A stretch of 64,000 nucleotides of DNA from Whitmania pigra (Eukaryota; Annelida; Clitellata; Hirudinida; Haemopidae): assembly GCA_021613335.1 (NCBI GenBank), contig JAJTWR010000299.1, positions 606,001 through 670,000 of the forward strand. The letters run 5' to 3'. Positions within the stretch are counted from its first letter, which is position 1. Each line of letters starts with the position of its first letter. The position numbers were made by a program, and so were the translations under genes. Shown piece by piece: positions 1 through 12,128 of this stretch. The notes below the pieces were generated by a model. It saw only the letters and a list, made by a program, of their open reading frames with translations, made no database searches and was not told where the DNA came from.

Positions 1-531
1 GTGTCCACAATTATTGAATGGACGTTTTAAGGATTTGGGTTACCAAGATTTATGGAGCGATAAAATTTAAAACGGTTATATGGACCACGCCTAAATAACG
101 TGCAAATGTAGCCGCCTTTGAGTCTACCTTAAATACCTGCTTCCGTTTTACCTGCAGTAGATTAGAATAAAGGAAGATGAAGACACATGTGCTTAGCTCA
201 AAGTTTTCATTTGCACAACCATGGTAACTGCTGCTTTCTTAGAGGACTTCGGAGATAAATAATTCACGGCCCATTTACGTGTTTGATACGATCTTATTTT
301 ATATACGGCCTTGATGAATAGTTCCCGACCAACAGACCATCCTTCTTGGAATAATCTTCTAAATAATTTTAATGGGGACTCATGAAATATGAATTAGAAC
401 AGGATGAAAGTGCTTCATCAACATGGAGTATAAAATCTTTCCATCTGAATTTATAATCTTAAGATTTTAAATGGCTACAAAGTGGAATAATTTTTTAAAT
501 GGTGAAATAAATTATTTCGTGCTAGACTCAG
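1..531. other. Non-coding flank or intron upstream of the finger gene
   Basis: I see no supported gene here. The stretch is AT-rich and ends in an AG at 530-531 that serves as splice acceptor for the next exon, so it is most likely intron or 5' flank of the zinc-finger gene. The first exons of that gene are presumably outside the window. Confidence 0.5.
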
Positions 532-2497
532 TCAGACCTTGAAAATGGCAACTCCCTGTCGGACATGTCGCAGGCGGACGCGACCGGTGCTTGGGCTTTC
601 CCATTTTCTAAACTTCAACAGCAACAACAACGCATACCTCTCGAACAGCTCGACAAGAGCAAAATGATGGCCGCGGCCATAACCGCCATGAGGCTCCAGC
701 ACCAGCAGAACAACGAGCCCGCCTCCATGACCGCAAACAACGTGGTGGCACTCCAGCAACTCAGACAGAGTTACTTGGCAGTGCAGCAGCAGAATGATTC
801 TCGGGACGATCACGCCTTGGAACAGTTTCAGTTGGACTCTCACGCACTGGAGCAGTCCGTGGCCGTGGCAGCCCTGCAGCAGCAGCTGGCCATAAACTTG
901 GCAGATCCGGCCAGTCTGAGCCTGCTGGGAAATAAGGCTCTCGTTTCGGGTCTGATATTGGATCAGCTCTCGCAACACTGCGTCGTGGATGACGAAAACC
1001 AACAGGCAAGTGCTTGCTTTTTAAGAGTTTAATTCTTCCAATTAACAAGTATTTCCTGATTTTCTCCTTGCTTAATCTTATCTCTGATTGAATAATTGAA
1101 TTCTAAGTGTCTTGCCGTTGTTACAGAACTTGTTCATTGACTTTTTAATGGTAACACTCAACTTTGACCTTTGGATCACTTTTTTTGTAATTATTACATT
1201 ATTTACTTTCGAAATATGTGAATAGCAATTCAAATTCATTGAAATTTCAACCTTTTTCAGTCTCAATCAGACAGTGATTCAGGGATGGACAGCAAGAAAA
1301 ATGCGAATCTCATTCAGGCGCTCAGCGGAGCAGGAGGTCTGGGCAATGCCGTCCTGCAGTTGAATTCTCATCACCTTCCTAAGCACTTTCGACAGCAGCA
1401 CAGCTCGGACACCATGATGCTCCACCTGGATCCCGGATCGTCCAGCGGCAGCAACAACATCATAGAAGGCTCGGTCAGGTCATCCAAGGACGAGGACGAT
1501 GACAACAACATAGATTCGAAACTCTGGATAACTTCTGCAAACTCTGAGATCGTGGCGGCCATGGCGCCTCCCATTTACAGCAACCTTTTGGCCGCTGCCG
1601 CATCTTCGGCTTCGTCTTCTTCTAAGTCTCCTTCGCCCACTTGGCTGACTCAGCATCACAATAACCATCAGCAACAGCAAACCATCAAAATGTCTCCAGA
1701 TACTGTTGTGGACAATAATTTGGTTCGATTCTTTCTTGGCTATGCTGTCTTGAAATCGTTGACCTGTTAGAAAGTTTTGATTTTATTTCTTGCAGGTCAA
1801 CAGCATCATCGAGTCAAATTCGACACAAGCGGCCCTGGCCATCTCCTCGAATCAATTCATAGTCGGACCAATATATCCTGCTTCTTCGTCCACATCTTCT
1901 TCGATCCAGCAACATGCTTTCAACCTCTCAGATCTCATGCAACAAGAGCAACTTCTGCAACAGCAACAACAGTTACAACAACTCCAGCAACAACAGCAAG
2001 CGGCCAAACCTCCTCAGCAGACGCAAAGGCAGCAGAATCGCGGACGGAAAGAATCTCGAAGATCTTGGACGAGCAACAACAAGCCCAACTCGTGCCCGTA
2101 CGCCGGCTGCACCAAAACTTATTTTTTCACGCACGACCTCAAGAGGCACCTGCGCCAAAAGCACGGAGAAGTGCTAAGTGGCGAGGCTTCGTCGGGCGGC
2201 CAAATGTTCACGACGGACGGCAGGGGCAGCGTCCGACACCAGCAACAACAAATACCTCAGTTACAGCAACAATTGCAAGCTCATCAGTTTATATTAAACG
2301 ACAGAAAAGATTTTGTGCTCTTGATGCCGCCTCAGATGCAGACCAAGAACGAGGTCGACGACGACGAGAATCTCGCTTCTGGCGGAGGAGGAGTCAGAGA
2401 TGACGTGGAAAACAACCAGCTGGGCATGGCCGGCGGGTCGAACGTGCTGGGAATTATCGGCGATAAAACTCAGGAAGAAGAGATGCTCCCGGCCTAG
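532..2497 (+). CDS. Glutamine-rich single C2H2 zinc-finger protein, C-terminal part
   Basis: Three exons join in phase 0: 532-1005, 1261-1722 and 1796-2497, giving 545 residues to the TAG. The reading frame is open at the first acceptor, so the N-terminus is probably upstream, although an internal ATG at 565 exists. The protein is low-complexity, with several Gln runs, Ser/Ala-rich stretches and an acidic patch (DEDDDNN). A single C2H2 finger lies at 2093-2164 with spacing C-x4-C-x12-H-x4-H (CPYAGC ... KRHLRQKH), followed by more poly-Gln and an acidic C-terminus ending MLPA. The role is probably nuclear DNA binding or transcriptional regulation, inferred from the finger alone; no ortholog is recognised. 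The first intron begins with GC rather than GT (CAG/GCAAGT). The second donor (TTG/GTTCGA) is weak, so the exon-2 end is the least certain junction. Confidence 0.8.
2093..2164 (+). other. C2H2 zinc-finger motif
   Basis: Two Cys four residues apart (CPYAGC), twelve residues, then two His four residues apart (HLRQKH). The hydrophobic positions of the fold are present (Phe, Leu). It is the only finger visible in the encoded protein. Confidence 0.85.
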
Positions 2498-3939
2498 CAC
2501 TCAGCTCGGACGGAAGTCGCAACGAGTCTGCTTCAAGATTTCATTTGTTGATGGGATTCGTGAATCAAATTTTATTTTGGCCACCTCATGTCCGGTTACG
2601 TTAAAGTGGTAAAGCAGTGTAGAAGTTTGCAGCACGTGTTGAGGGTGGAAAGGTGTGTCTTCTCGTTCTCGATAAGATTGTAAAATTGTATAAGAAACAA
2701 ATTTCGGACACGAATTCCCCTCTATTAAGTAGTCAGCAAAGTTATTTTGCAACGAGCTGTAGTTTGGTTTTAGGTGTGATTGATGTGGTCTTTGTATTTC
2801 GAAACCTGAGTCTTGTTTGTAACCTTTGACTTTTAGATTTGCTGACATTCAAAGTTTGACAAAGAGGGCTGTGGTGAATATGCTTTGTTACCATATCCAT
2901 TACAATTAGTCAGTTCAAATTCTTAGCCCAGGTATTGTCCCTGATCTTTTGGAATGTTTGCCATTGGCTCTGGAGAATGTGAAAGGCTGCAGACATGACA
3001 GTAATATTCTCGCAACCAAAGTCGGACCTTGCTTGCTTCTGTTGATCCAATTCATTTCATTTGAAACTGAGTTGTTGCGGTCAAAAGGCTTCAGAGGTGA
3101 TGGGCATGGAAAGACGTCTGCTTTTATTTGGATTTGCTTACAAAGAGCTTTTCAAGATCGTTTCTTGTAACACTCGATCGGCCGATTGTCGGCATTTGTG
3201 AGTTACGCTTTCGACAGGATCATCTCAGTTGTGGGACTCATTGCATTCTCACAGTTTTAGCCTGGACATTTACTGAATATGTTCTGGACAGACTTTTTAG
3301 ACTTAATTTCATAACTCAAACAATTGAAGTTTACTGATATAAAACGGATGCCTGTAGAGAAAGATGTGTTAGCATTGCCTACCGACGATAACTAACATTA
3401 TTATTATTATAATTATTCTGTTTTCATTTTCAGACTTGCATAATTATTGAGTACCATCATATTGAGGCGATCTTTGTTTACTGCAGTTTTAAACTAGTCT
3501 TTGTGTTTTGGCAGTGAATTTATTTTTAGGGTGTGGAAGCATGGATTTGTCTCACACTGTTGTTCGATGATGACGACGTTACAAGGTGTTTGAAAAAGTT
3601 TTTTGTACATAAATGTTGACTCAATTCATTGTGTACAGAGCTCTAAATCTCAAAATTTCTTCATTTCTTTGACGTGCATCTTTCTTTCGTTTGATAGTAC
3701 ATCAGCTTTTGTGTTAGTGAGCCATCATCATCATCATCATTACTTAACGGGAACCTTCAGGTCATCATCGATTGCCCACGTCGGACGACCGGTCAAGCAC
3801 CAATGCCACATTTGCTGCCATCATCAGCATGTACATAATTATTTTCAATAGCTCTTCCTCTCTGGTACAATCTGCGTGCGAGTTGTTTTGAATAGGGAGT
3901 ATTGAAAACTTATTCTACATTATTCTAGCGTACTATTTA
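2498..3939. other. 3' UTR/intergenic, no gene seen
   Basis: The stretch follows the stop of the zinc-finger gene. It has no ORF with convincing codon pattern and no splice-consistent exons. A short CAT repeat lies near 3723-3741. Part is probably 3' UTR, but I see no clear poly(A) signal. Confidence 0.4.
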
Positions 3940-4530
3940 TTGTAAAAGAATCATTTTTAAATACCTAACACTGGTGTCCTCTTGCTTGACATTCTTCAAG
4001 CTTATCATAAATAGTTGGACAATAATTATCAGCAATTCTTTTGCAACAATTGGTGTCATTGTTTGAAATGTTGTCAAATACATATTCCAATAAAATATTC
4101 TTGTGTAAATGATTGTGCACGTCCCGCAAGGTCCCATTAATATTAACTTTAATATTAAGTTCAACGACCCAAATAAAAGTTGGCGCAGTCACTCCAGGAA
4201 ACGACACGTGAAAATATCAATCTTGGAAAATGCACACGTCGAGGCATCGATCTGTCTTTAAGTACGACGGTTACGAAGTCGAAGACTCGCGCAGGATCGC
4301 ATTAAATAAACAAAAGCCGTAGCAAGAGAAGCAGAGCAAAAGGCACGTGTTAGAGGTACTGCTAACAATTGACGACGAAGGCGACGGTGGCACGAATGGT
4401 TGTGGCATCGATTGGAAATGAAAGGCAACAGGCTCAATAATGATCAACAAAATGGAACTCGATGATTCTAATCATCCGGTGATGGTAGCTTTAGAGAAGA
4501 AGTTTGTTCGAAGATAGCAACGTAAGTTTA
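3940..4530 (+). mobile_element. Possible relic of an LTR (Gypsy-like) retroelement end
   Basis: A TG-starting segment near 3941 runs to AATAAAAG at about 4163-4170, directly followed by TTGGCGCAGTC. The TGGCGCAGTC core resembles the tRNA-complementary primer-binding site that follows the 5' LTR in some Gypsy-type elements. About 50 bases later a short gag-like open stretch starts and soon meets stop codons. I see no second LTR and no polymerase. This could be an old fragment or a coincidence; it is annotated as a broken copy only. Confidence 0.35.
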
Positions 4531-4559
4531 CAAATCGTTTCCCTCTTCGGGTGCACGTC

Positions 4560-6426
4560 CTATTCAGGATTCTTCTTGACGGAGGTCACGATGACGGCTG
4601 GAAAAAGTAATGGAACGATTAAAATGTGGTGCTTTGAATGACAACTGAAACAAACTAACCTATTATGATCCCCAGGACAACAAGTATGACGACTGCCAGG
4701 ATTATCATCATCTGGATGAAAATAAATGTAGGCTTCAGAAGATGACTTTACTTCCAAGAATTAAGAGAGCATCGTGTCATTCTAAAGTTATTAAATTTTT
4801 AATTCACGGAGGTCAAATTCTACTCAAAATACTCTATCTCAGTAAAGATTTTGTATTACGAAGCACAAAAACACAAAAACTAACTGGCCATCGTCTTGTG
4901 AATGACAGATGAAAGAAGAATTAGTAATAATCAAACAAACGCCCGGCCCATAGGATAAGTTCAAAATTCAAAATCCAAGATTTGTAAAACATCTCCATTT
5001 TTCAAGCAAAATAAAATAATATCCAAAAAAATTTGTCATTTTATAATTTCCATTGATTTAGCATCGTTGGTGCAGAAACTTGAAATGCTTCAAATAACAC
5101 CTATGTGGGACTGCGTGTGAAAATGTGCAGAGAAGGTAATGGTATTCTCAAAGTAATTATCTTTATCTCGTTAGTGTGTGTGTTCGAGGCACGACATAAA
5201 CAAAGACACAACATTAAATATCGTGACAGATGTGGAATAAATCCAAACAAAAATAAAGAAATCATGCAAACCTTGACGTTTTTCCACCAGTATTTTCTCC
5301 TTATCCTTGTCGTGGCTCTTTCAAATTGCTGTGCTCCCACTTGAAGTGACTCTTGGCGATAAAATAAATTAAATTAAAGAATTTTAATCTCGAGATTGAA
5401 ATAATTTTGTGACCAATTTCTAAACCGGCCGTACCTGCCCTGTAGTCCAAGTCACTCAGTTTCTGATCCCTCTCCAACACCCTTTCCATGTTGTCCCTCA
5501 TGATCCCAACCACCTGCAACAAACATTGATGCTTACTTATGCGGTCCAACTAATTACCCAATTATTCGAGTGAACTATTACAACTACTTTCCAAAGAGTA
5601 ATAAATCGTGAAAATCTTCATTGTTCAAGGGCTAATATAGATTTTGTCAAGTTTTTTGAAAATATTAACTTTCAAAAAAATTAAAAATATTTATGAAGTC
5701 AAAAGCAATTTGAAAAGCAAAATGATAAAAAATTAACATTTGTTCTAATGATAGCTGAATAATTAATTTGATAAATTATGTTCAGCTGAAAGGTGAAGGT
5801 AATCAAAACTGACCATGTTTACTCTAAATGTTTGCATCATTGTAGCACAAATAAAGGTAATTTGCTTGGGTTGTATCAGCTTAGAACCATTTTGAATTGC
5901 GAAAACACTTTATTTCACTTTTGTTTACTAGGTTCATTTATCAAAAGAGAATAATTTTGGAACCGATAAATTGAAACAAAACCTAATTTAAACAGGTTAT
6001 GACACTAGAATATAAATAAAAATGACTCAAAAGCATTACTCAAGTACAATAAAGGAAATGTTTCAATATTGTTCCAAATCCCTATTGAAACCTTTTTCAT
6101 TACGATTAAACACATCAAATCAAATGCAGGATATTCTACCATTCATGTTCTATTGTCCTTGTTAACTCATTAAACCATAATTTTATTATTTTCAATGTTT
6201 GTAATCTTTAAAACAAATGGATTATCACGATTGCAAACGTGTACCTGATCAACTTGGGCTTGGGTTTCTTGCAATTTGTTAGCAGATCTCTGGTAGCCAT
6301 CACTTAAAATTATTGAAGTAATTAAATTACTAATAAAAAAATATCTCTGTAAAAGTATTTATTTTTACTTACTTTGCTGTGCTTGAATAGCCAGCACCTT
6401 GCTTGTAAGAAACAGAAGGATCAGTC
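4560..6426 (-). CDS. VAMP: Synaptobrevin/VAMP R-SNARE, 5' exon not found
   Basis: Vesicle-membrane SNARE that pairs with syntaxin and SNAP-25-type Q-SNAREs to drive membrane fusion. Minus-strand exons are 6426-6373, 6302-6245, 5513-5435, 5351-5272, 4711-4660 and 4597-4560; all junction phases agree and give 119 residues to the stop. The SNARE motif runs through LQETQAQVDQ/VVGIMRDNMERV and LERDQKLSDLD, containing the zero-layer Arg in VLERDQ. It is followed by GAQQFE, the basic-aromatic juxtamembrane RRKYWWKNVK, and a hydrophobic anchor MMIILAVVILVVLGIII. The tail ends TSVKKNPE, a few residues past the membrane segment. The first exon seen begins in phase 2, so a short upstream exon with the ATG is missing; none of the candidates between 6430 and 6800 works without a stop. 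It is transcribed divergently from COX11. Confidence 0.93.
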
Positions 6427-6806
6427 CTTTAAATGAATAAAAAAACTCTTGAGACTCATTAAAACACATACTAAAGAAATGAAAATTGAATTCAATTGTC
6501 TTAAACTTGAACAAAACACTTAATCACTCAATTACATGCTAGATAGAAAGAATTAGGGGCGGCTCAAAACAACCCAGCCGAACTAAGTTTATGCTAAATT
6601 ACGACTAACTTGTGATAAGATGGTTGAGAGCTGAGCAATATTAAGATCAACAAAAGCAAGGTTTTAAAACTAAAAAAATTAGAAAAATTATTACTTGCTG
6701 ATAAAAAATTATTAATAATATTTAAATAACTTATCTAATAGAACGATATTACAATCTTGTGTCACTAATCCATGTTTGTTTACTTAAGGTTTAGTTCACC
6801 TAGAGA
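6427..6806. promoter_or_regulatory. Divergent promoter interval between VAMP and COX11
   Basis: About 380 bp separates the first recognised VAMP exon (minus strand) from the COX11 start (plus strand). It should hold the COX11 promoter and part of the VAMP 5' region. I see no TATA box or other named element that stands out. Confidence 0.35.
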
Positions 6807-8471
6807 ATGTTACAGGGTTTGGGATGTTTTTTTCATCGAAGCGGAGCATTCAATTACTATCCAAGGATACTTTCCTCTTCACTCAGTGGCCTGAGTTTAA
6901 GTGCTTCCCTAACAAAATTGAATACAATCTCCTTACCTAGACGTTGTTTGCAGTTAACTGCTCAAAGATTCTCCAGCAACAATAACAGCAAGATTAGGTC
7001 TAGGTCGACGGTTTTATATTTTATATCCGCAGGAATCTTCATGTTAGGAGCGTCATATGCAGGTGTCCCATTGTACAGGATATTTTGCCAGGTCAGTCGT
7101 TCAAGTCTAACTTTGAGATATCGACTTCGAAATTATTGAATTGATTTATCAGAAAACAGGATATGGTGGAGAATTGAAGAAAGAACTAGATAGCGCAAAA
7201 ATTGAATCCATGAGCCCGGTCAAGGATTATCAGATCAGAGTAAGATTCAATGCAGATGTCAGCTCAAACATGCAATGGAACTTCAGGCCCCAGCAAACTG
7301 AGATCAAAGTAAGAATTACAATTTTTTCCAATAATTTACTTAACTCATTTGAAACTAACTCTTCATGAATTGAATTAATGTTTTTTATAATGCTTCTGAT
7401 TTAGTTTCATAATAAATCATAATGAAGTCTGCTAGCGATTTAAAATAAATAGTGTAAACAAAAGAAAGCCTCATGGTTTCCATGAGTAGGCAGCGACGGT
7501 AATGAAAAATAATTAAGATTTATTTGGAAAATGATTACTCGATTTAACTTATTCACTTGGCCTTGATTAATTATGTTGTAACAACGTAAAAGTCTTACGT
7601 TAAGCTTGAGTGCACAAATACTGACACACTTTTCATCGTTTCGAGGTTGTGCCTGGCGAAACAGCTCTGGCCTTCTACAGAGCCAAAAATCCGACCGACA
7701 GACCAATCATAGGGATTTCCACCTACAACGTCGTGCCTTTTGAAGCGGGGCCGTATTTCAACAAGATCCAGGTTTGCATTGGCATAATTTGGTTAATTAA
7801 TTATTGATTTATTGTTGCTGTTAATTTATTGTTGTTATTGTTTACTGGTGATAATTTACATTTAAATCCTGAATTTCAACTTATTATTTAAAGTGCTTCT
7901 GCTTTGAAGAGCAGAGACTTGGTCCTCATGAGGAGGTTGGTTTTATTATCATCATCCTCATCGTCATCATTATCATTATTATTACCACCACCACTATCAT
8001 CATCATTATTATTGAACATTATTGTTGTTATTAATATAATTATAGATTATGAATTGTGAGAATATCTTGTAAAAATTTTTTTTAAATCACATCATCAGAA
8101 ATTATTATTAAATCATCGTTGCTACTTGTTTGTAAGCAAATCATTCTGGTCAGACATCCTTAAAAACACTTTTGGATATTAATTAATTATGAATTTATTA
8201 ATAATAAATATTAATATTAATTAAGATATTAATTAAAATATAAATAAATTAATTAATAACATTTTGAGTGTCGAACGTGATTCTTCACAAAAATCGATTT
8301 TTATTTGGTTACCAGGTCGACATGCCCGTATTTTTCTACATCGATCCTCAGTTCTGTGACGATCCCCTCCTTTACAATGTCAAGGACATAACCTTGTCGT
8401 ACACGTTCTTCGAGTCGAAGAATGGAATCAACTTGCCGGTGCCATCTTATGCTGCGCCATACAATCAGTGA
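6807..8471 (+). CDS. COX11: Cytochrome c oxidase assembly protein COX11
   Basis: Copper chaperone of the mitochondrial inner membrane that helps build the CuB centre of cytochrome oxidase subunit 1. Five exons, 6807-7091, 7153-7308, 7646-7771, 7894-7935 and 8316-8471, all join in phase 0 and encode 254 residues. The N-terminus is Arg/Ser-rich, as in a mitochondrial presequence. A transmembrane helix (about residues 68-88) precedes VPLYRIFCQ with the conserved Cys94. The copper-binding CFCF motif (residues 190-193) sits in a 42-bp exon. The C-terminal region VDMPVFFYIDPQF matches the family closely. The start was chosen because it is the first ATG of an open frame with a presequence. No key residue is missing. 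Confidence 0.97.
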
Positions 8472-10434
8472 TAGTGGATTATAAATGTTTCTATGATGAT
8501 ACTACGAAGTTTTCATCTCACAAGATAATATTCGAGATTCTTTCGTTCTTGGTTTTGCTCAATTTAAAAAACCGGTGCAAAATGAATCAACGAATATCAA
8601 ATGGATTTTGTTTATTTAATGTTAAACGTCCGACTTGCCGATATTCGTAGTTGAATGCAAAAATTAGAAAATTGTGATTTAACAAAATCTAGGAAGCTTT
8701 TAAATGATATTTGTTAATTTGCAACTGAAGCTTCTCATTCTTGTATTCAAAAGCTGTGACAACGTCAAGATAGTTATGGCTGTGATTGCTAAATTTTGCC
8801 CAAAACTATTATTAAGTGTCACTTTAAAAGGACACAGTAATCAACATAAACATATTTTTCCTGACAGGCAGGGCAAATTAAATAATACTCGGACTTGATG
8901 GTTTTGCAAAGCTTCATCAGCAAATTGCAAAGGTTTTTATTTATACATGATATGATATTTAACATTTTCAATGCCCAGCCTTTTATAATTATATGGAACA
9001 ATGTTTAAATATGGTCCCTGGCTGATTAAGGGTGATTAATTATCTATTAATTCTTGCAGTCCTATTAGACTTAACTTGAACTAGGCTCACATCAGTGTTA
9101 ATTCTAGTAACTATAACTGTAAATGAAAACTCTAATACCGATGAAAACCAAATCAGTTAACTATAACTGACTGTACCTAAATAACTGTAATTATAACTTT
9201 CACTCGAAAGTAGTAACTGGAAAGTCCGATCAGTTAACTGAACATTTTACATCAGCATGACTTTACATTGTAAACAACGATTTCCTGCAGACTTTTATAC
9301 CTTACACTGTCGTTTTGTTAGCGTCACCACTGCTGAAAATTTTAACGATTTTTGGTGCCTACGAGTGTTTAGTAACATCGGATATGGCTGCAAGCAATAT
9401 AAACATAAAGTTAATATTGCAATACAAGTTGCCTAATAAACTTTAGGTAAATTTCAAAATTAAGAGTATTGTAACCAAATTTTTACCGCCCCGTCAAAAT
9501 AGCCCGGCGACAAATAGCCCCATGATAATTCCATGTCAAAGTATTTTTAAAAAATGTTGTGAAACTGAATCAAAATTTAATTCGAAATTAGTGCAAATAG
9601 TTTACTACTGCAGTTAACTACTTTTATAAAAAAAGTAGTTAGTAACTATTTTTAACTACTTTTTCGTTGACATTTGATAAAATTAATTTCAACAATCTGA
9701 ATCAATAGAATTACTTGAAAATATCTTTACTATTCCAACAGTTGAAAACAGCAACAACCACAGAAATAAATGCAAATTTTGCAAGACATGTATTGTTTGT
9801 TGTTATTAATGTTCTCCAGAAATTTAATTTGTAAGATGTAATTGGAATGATGAGATTATCATTTGAAACTCGATAAAAATTGATATCGCTATCATTTCTT
9901 ACGTATTTAAAAGAACAATTTCGTTTTCGCATTTTCGTTCAAACGTTTGGCTCTCATCAAAATTATCGTTCACATATAAAAATTGAAATAATTAATTATT
10001 TCTAATTCAATTAATCTAGAAATAATTAATCATACATTGTTTCAAAAACAAACGCTAGATGGACCATATATCTAACAAATAACTAACAAATGGTTACAAG
10101 TGCAATATTAGTTTGACGTTGACAAATATCACGCACTGACTACTTTATGACCCTAATCAAACTTATTGTTCACATATTAGCCAGGAGTAAATAATGATGT
10201 ATCTTATAAATTGTTTCAAAAACCAACAATGACATAAGACAACCTCTAGATAGATCAAATAACTAACAAATGTTTAAACAAGTGCAAGGAATGATGATCC
10301 TAAAAATGTTTAAATAGAACAACTTACAACACCAAAAACGGGATCGAATTGCATTTGAGGTGAGATTCTGGTTAAAAATTAAAACATTTCAACCACGATT
10401 TCAATCGCATTCTTTGAACCTTCAGAACTTCGAT
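8472..10434. other. Intergenic, AT-rich, with TAACT-rich patches
   Basis: No gene is supported. Around 9040-9250 the motif TAACT/AGTTA recurs many times on both strands, and 9600-9665 contains an imperfect inverted repeat built on GTTAACTAC/GTAGTTAGTAAC. A similar TAACT-rich patch occurs at about 12645-12720, so these may be remnants of one repeat family. Confidence 0.4.
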
Positions 10435-11257
10435 ATGATGAAAACCTTGATTCTCGTTGCTGCGACTTTTTGTCTCGCCTCTGGAACTTTACTGTCCCCA
10501 GAAGATGAACATCGAGTTCTTGATCATCACAACAAGCTCAGGAGAGGAGAGGGCGCAAGTAACATGAAAGAAATGGTAACCTTCTTTCTACAGATCAAGC
10601 TTAAGTTTATAAAAAATATCTTGAAGTTTAAATATTTAAACTAAAATTGAACCGACAGAAGTGGGATCCAGCTTTGGCTCAGACTGCAAGCATGTGGGCT
10701 GATGGCTGCGTTTTCGAGCACGGACATCCGACTGATGTAAAGACCAACTACAGATACGTCGGCCAAAACATGTTCTGGAGCAGCTCCAAGTCAGTCGATG
10801 CTGTTGTTGGAATCCAAATGTTCTTTGACGAAAAGAAAGATTATAACTACACTGAAACCAAATGTAAAGAAAAGGCAGTTTGCGGACATTATACTCAGGT
10901 ATAATTAAATAATTATTCGTTTATAAATTGAAAGTAATAATACAAAGCAAACGTTCTATCTGGCAGGTTGTTTGGGCAGCTTCGGACTACGTTGGTTGCG
11001 CTGCAACCGTCTGCTCCGGAAAGAAGGAAGAAGGAAAAGTCAGTGGAACCTTGATGGTTTGCAACTACGGTCCAGGGTGAGACAGGAATTTCAATTATTT
11101 GAGATTTGTAACGAAATGGTATTTGAGAAATATTCATTCGTTTCACTATTTTTTCAGTGGAAATTATCGCGGTGCTAAGCCATTCAAAACTGGACCCGCT
11201 TGTTCCGAATGCGAGACCGGGCACATTTGCAGGGATGGCTTGTGCTACAAGCCTTGA
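10435..11257 (+). CDS. Secreted CAP/SCP-domain protein (antigen 5-like)
   Basis: Four exons, 10435-10575, 10659-10898, 10967-11076 and 11158-11257, encode 196 residues. The second ATG-in-frame context (MMKTLILVAATFCLASG) gives a good signal peptide, so the protein is probably secreted; an upstream in-frame ATG at 10360 would bury it. The CAP fold is shown by HHNKLRRGEGA, CAP1 motif GHYTQVVWAAS (residues 123-133) and CAP2-like LMVCNYGPGGNY. The usual GEN of the cavity tetrad reads GQN here, as in several antigen 5 proteins. A short Cys-containing tail (CSECETGHICRDGLC) ends the protein; there is no full CRISP ion-channel-regulator domain. The exact substrate or partner is unknown. A poly(A) signal follows at 11341. 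Confidence 0.95.
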
Positions 11258-11340
11258 AGTGCCTCAAAGATTCAATTTTGCGGGTAAAATAGCAGTAAAT
11301 CATCTAATTATTTGTTTAAGAAAATAACTTCTTTTTGTTA

Positions 11341-11346
11341 AATAAA
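11341..11346 (+). terminator. AATAAA poly(A) signal of the CAP gene
   Basis: Perfect AATAAA 84 bases after the stop codon, on the same strand. Confidence 0.7.
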
Positions 11347-11699
11347 CTAATTTGAAATTGTTTTTAGTTTTGGCTATTCCATATTTTTTTGAGAAAATTT
11401 TCATATTAATCTGCTCAGAAGCAGATTAAGTTCAAAGAATTCCTAGTACTTAATAACAGAGTTACGACAGGTTTTAGCAAAACTTTAGTATTTGATCCGA
11501 CGCTTTGCCCAATAATTTACATTAGTTTACATTTAGTACGCAGCATTCTGTAAACGAATGGGGGTGCCACTGTTTTGATTTGCTACGACGAGGAATTCTG
11601 GGCACGTAAGCCTTGAATGCTTGCTCGATCTGGTAACGGAACTTTGTCCAGCGGTCTTCAACGCTAAAACAATATTCAAAGAAAACATTCCAGTTGATT

Positions 11700-12128
11700 G
11701 TGTGCAGGTATTGATTTAGATTGTAGTAATTTGCTCTGAGGAAGGTGCAGCTTTAGAAAACTGATTGTATGACGAACCAGAAAAGAAAAAACCATCTTTT
11801 GCCAAAACCACCCTCAAGCTCTTTTCAATAACATGTTACGGACCTAGACTATACAACACCATTCCTTCATCTATCAAAAATCATACACAGACTGGACCAT
11901 TCATGCCATTATATTTATTATTTAAATTGTCCTACAAATTGTACTTAGTTCGTGATATTCTTGATTAACTGTTTATTTGACGGGTTTATTATTCGTTTTC
12001 TTAATTAATTGATATTTCAGGGTCAGCTTGTTAGCGGAAGCTTGCGTTTCCTTCTTTATTAACCCGTATATTGGTGTTTGATTTGTTTTGTTTATTTTGA
12101 TGATTAATAAAATTGCTCAAAAAAAAGA
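11700..12128 (+). mobile_element. 3' end of a 5'-truncated non-LTR retrotransposon (LINE)
   Basis: An open stretch at 11765-11968 encodes the typical C-terminal tail after LINE reverse transcriptases (CYGPRLYNTIPSSIKNHTQ, then a hydrophobic stretch that ends in a stop). About 150 bases downstream an AATAAA is followed by a run of eight A at about 12119-12127, as expected for a target-primed insertion. The 5' boundary is uncertain. The reverse-transcriptase catalytic region is absent, so this copy is inactive. Confidence 0.7.

Noticed and set aside
532..1048. Minus-strand ORFs opposite the zinc-finger exons
   Set aside because: Shadow frames of the CAG/CAA-rich coding exon on the other strand.
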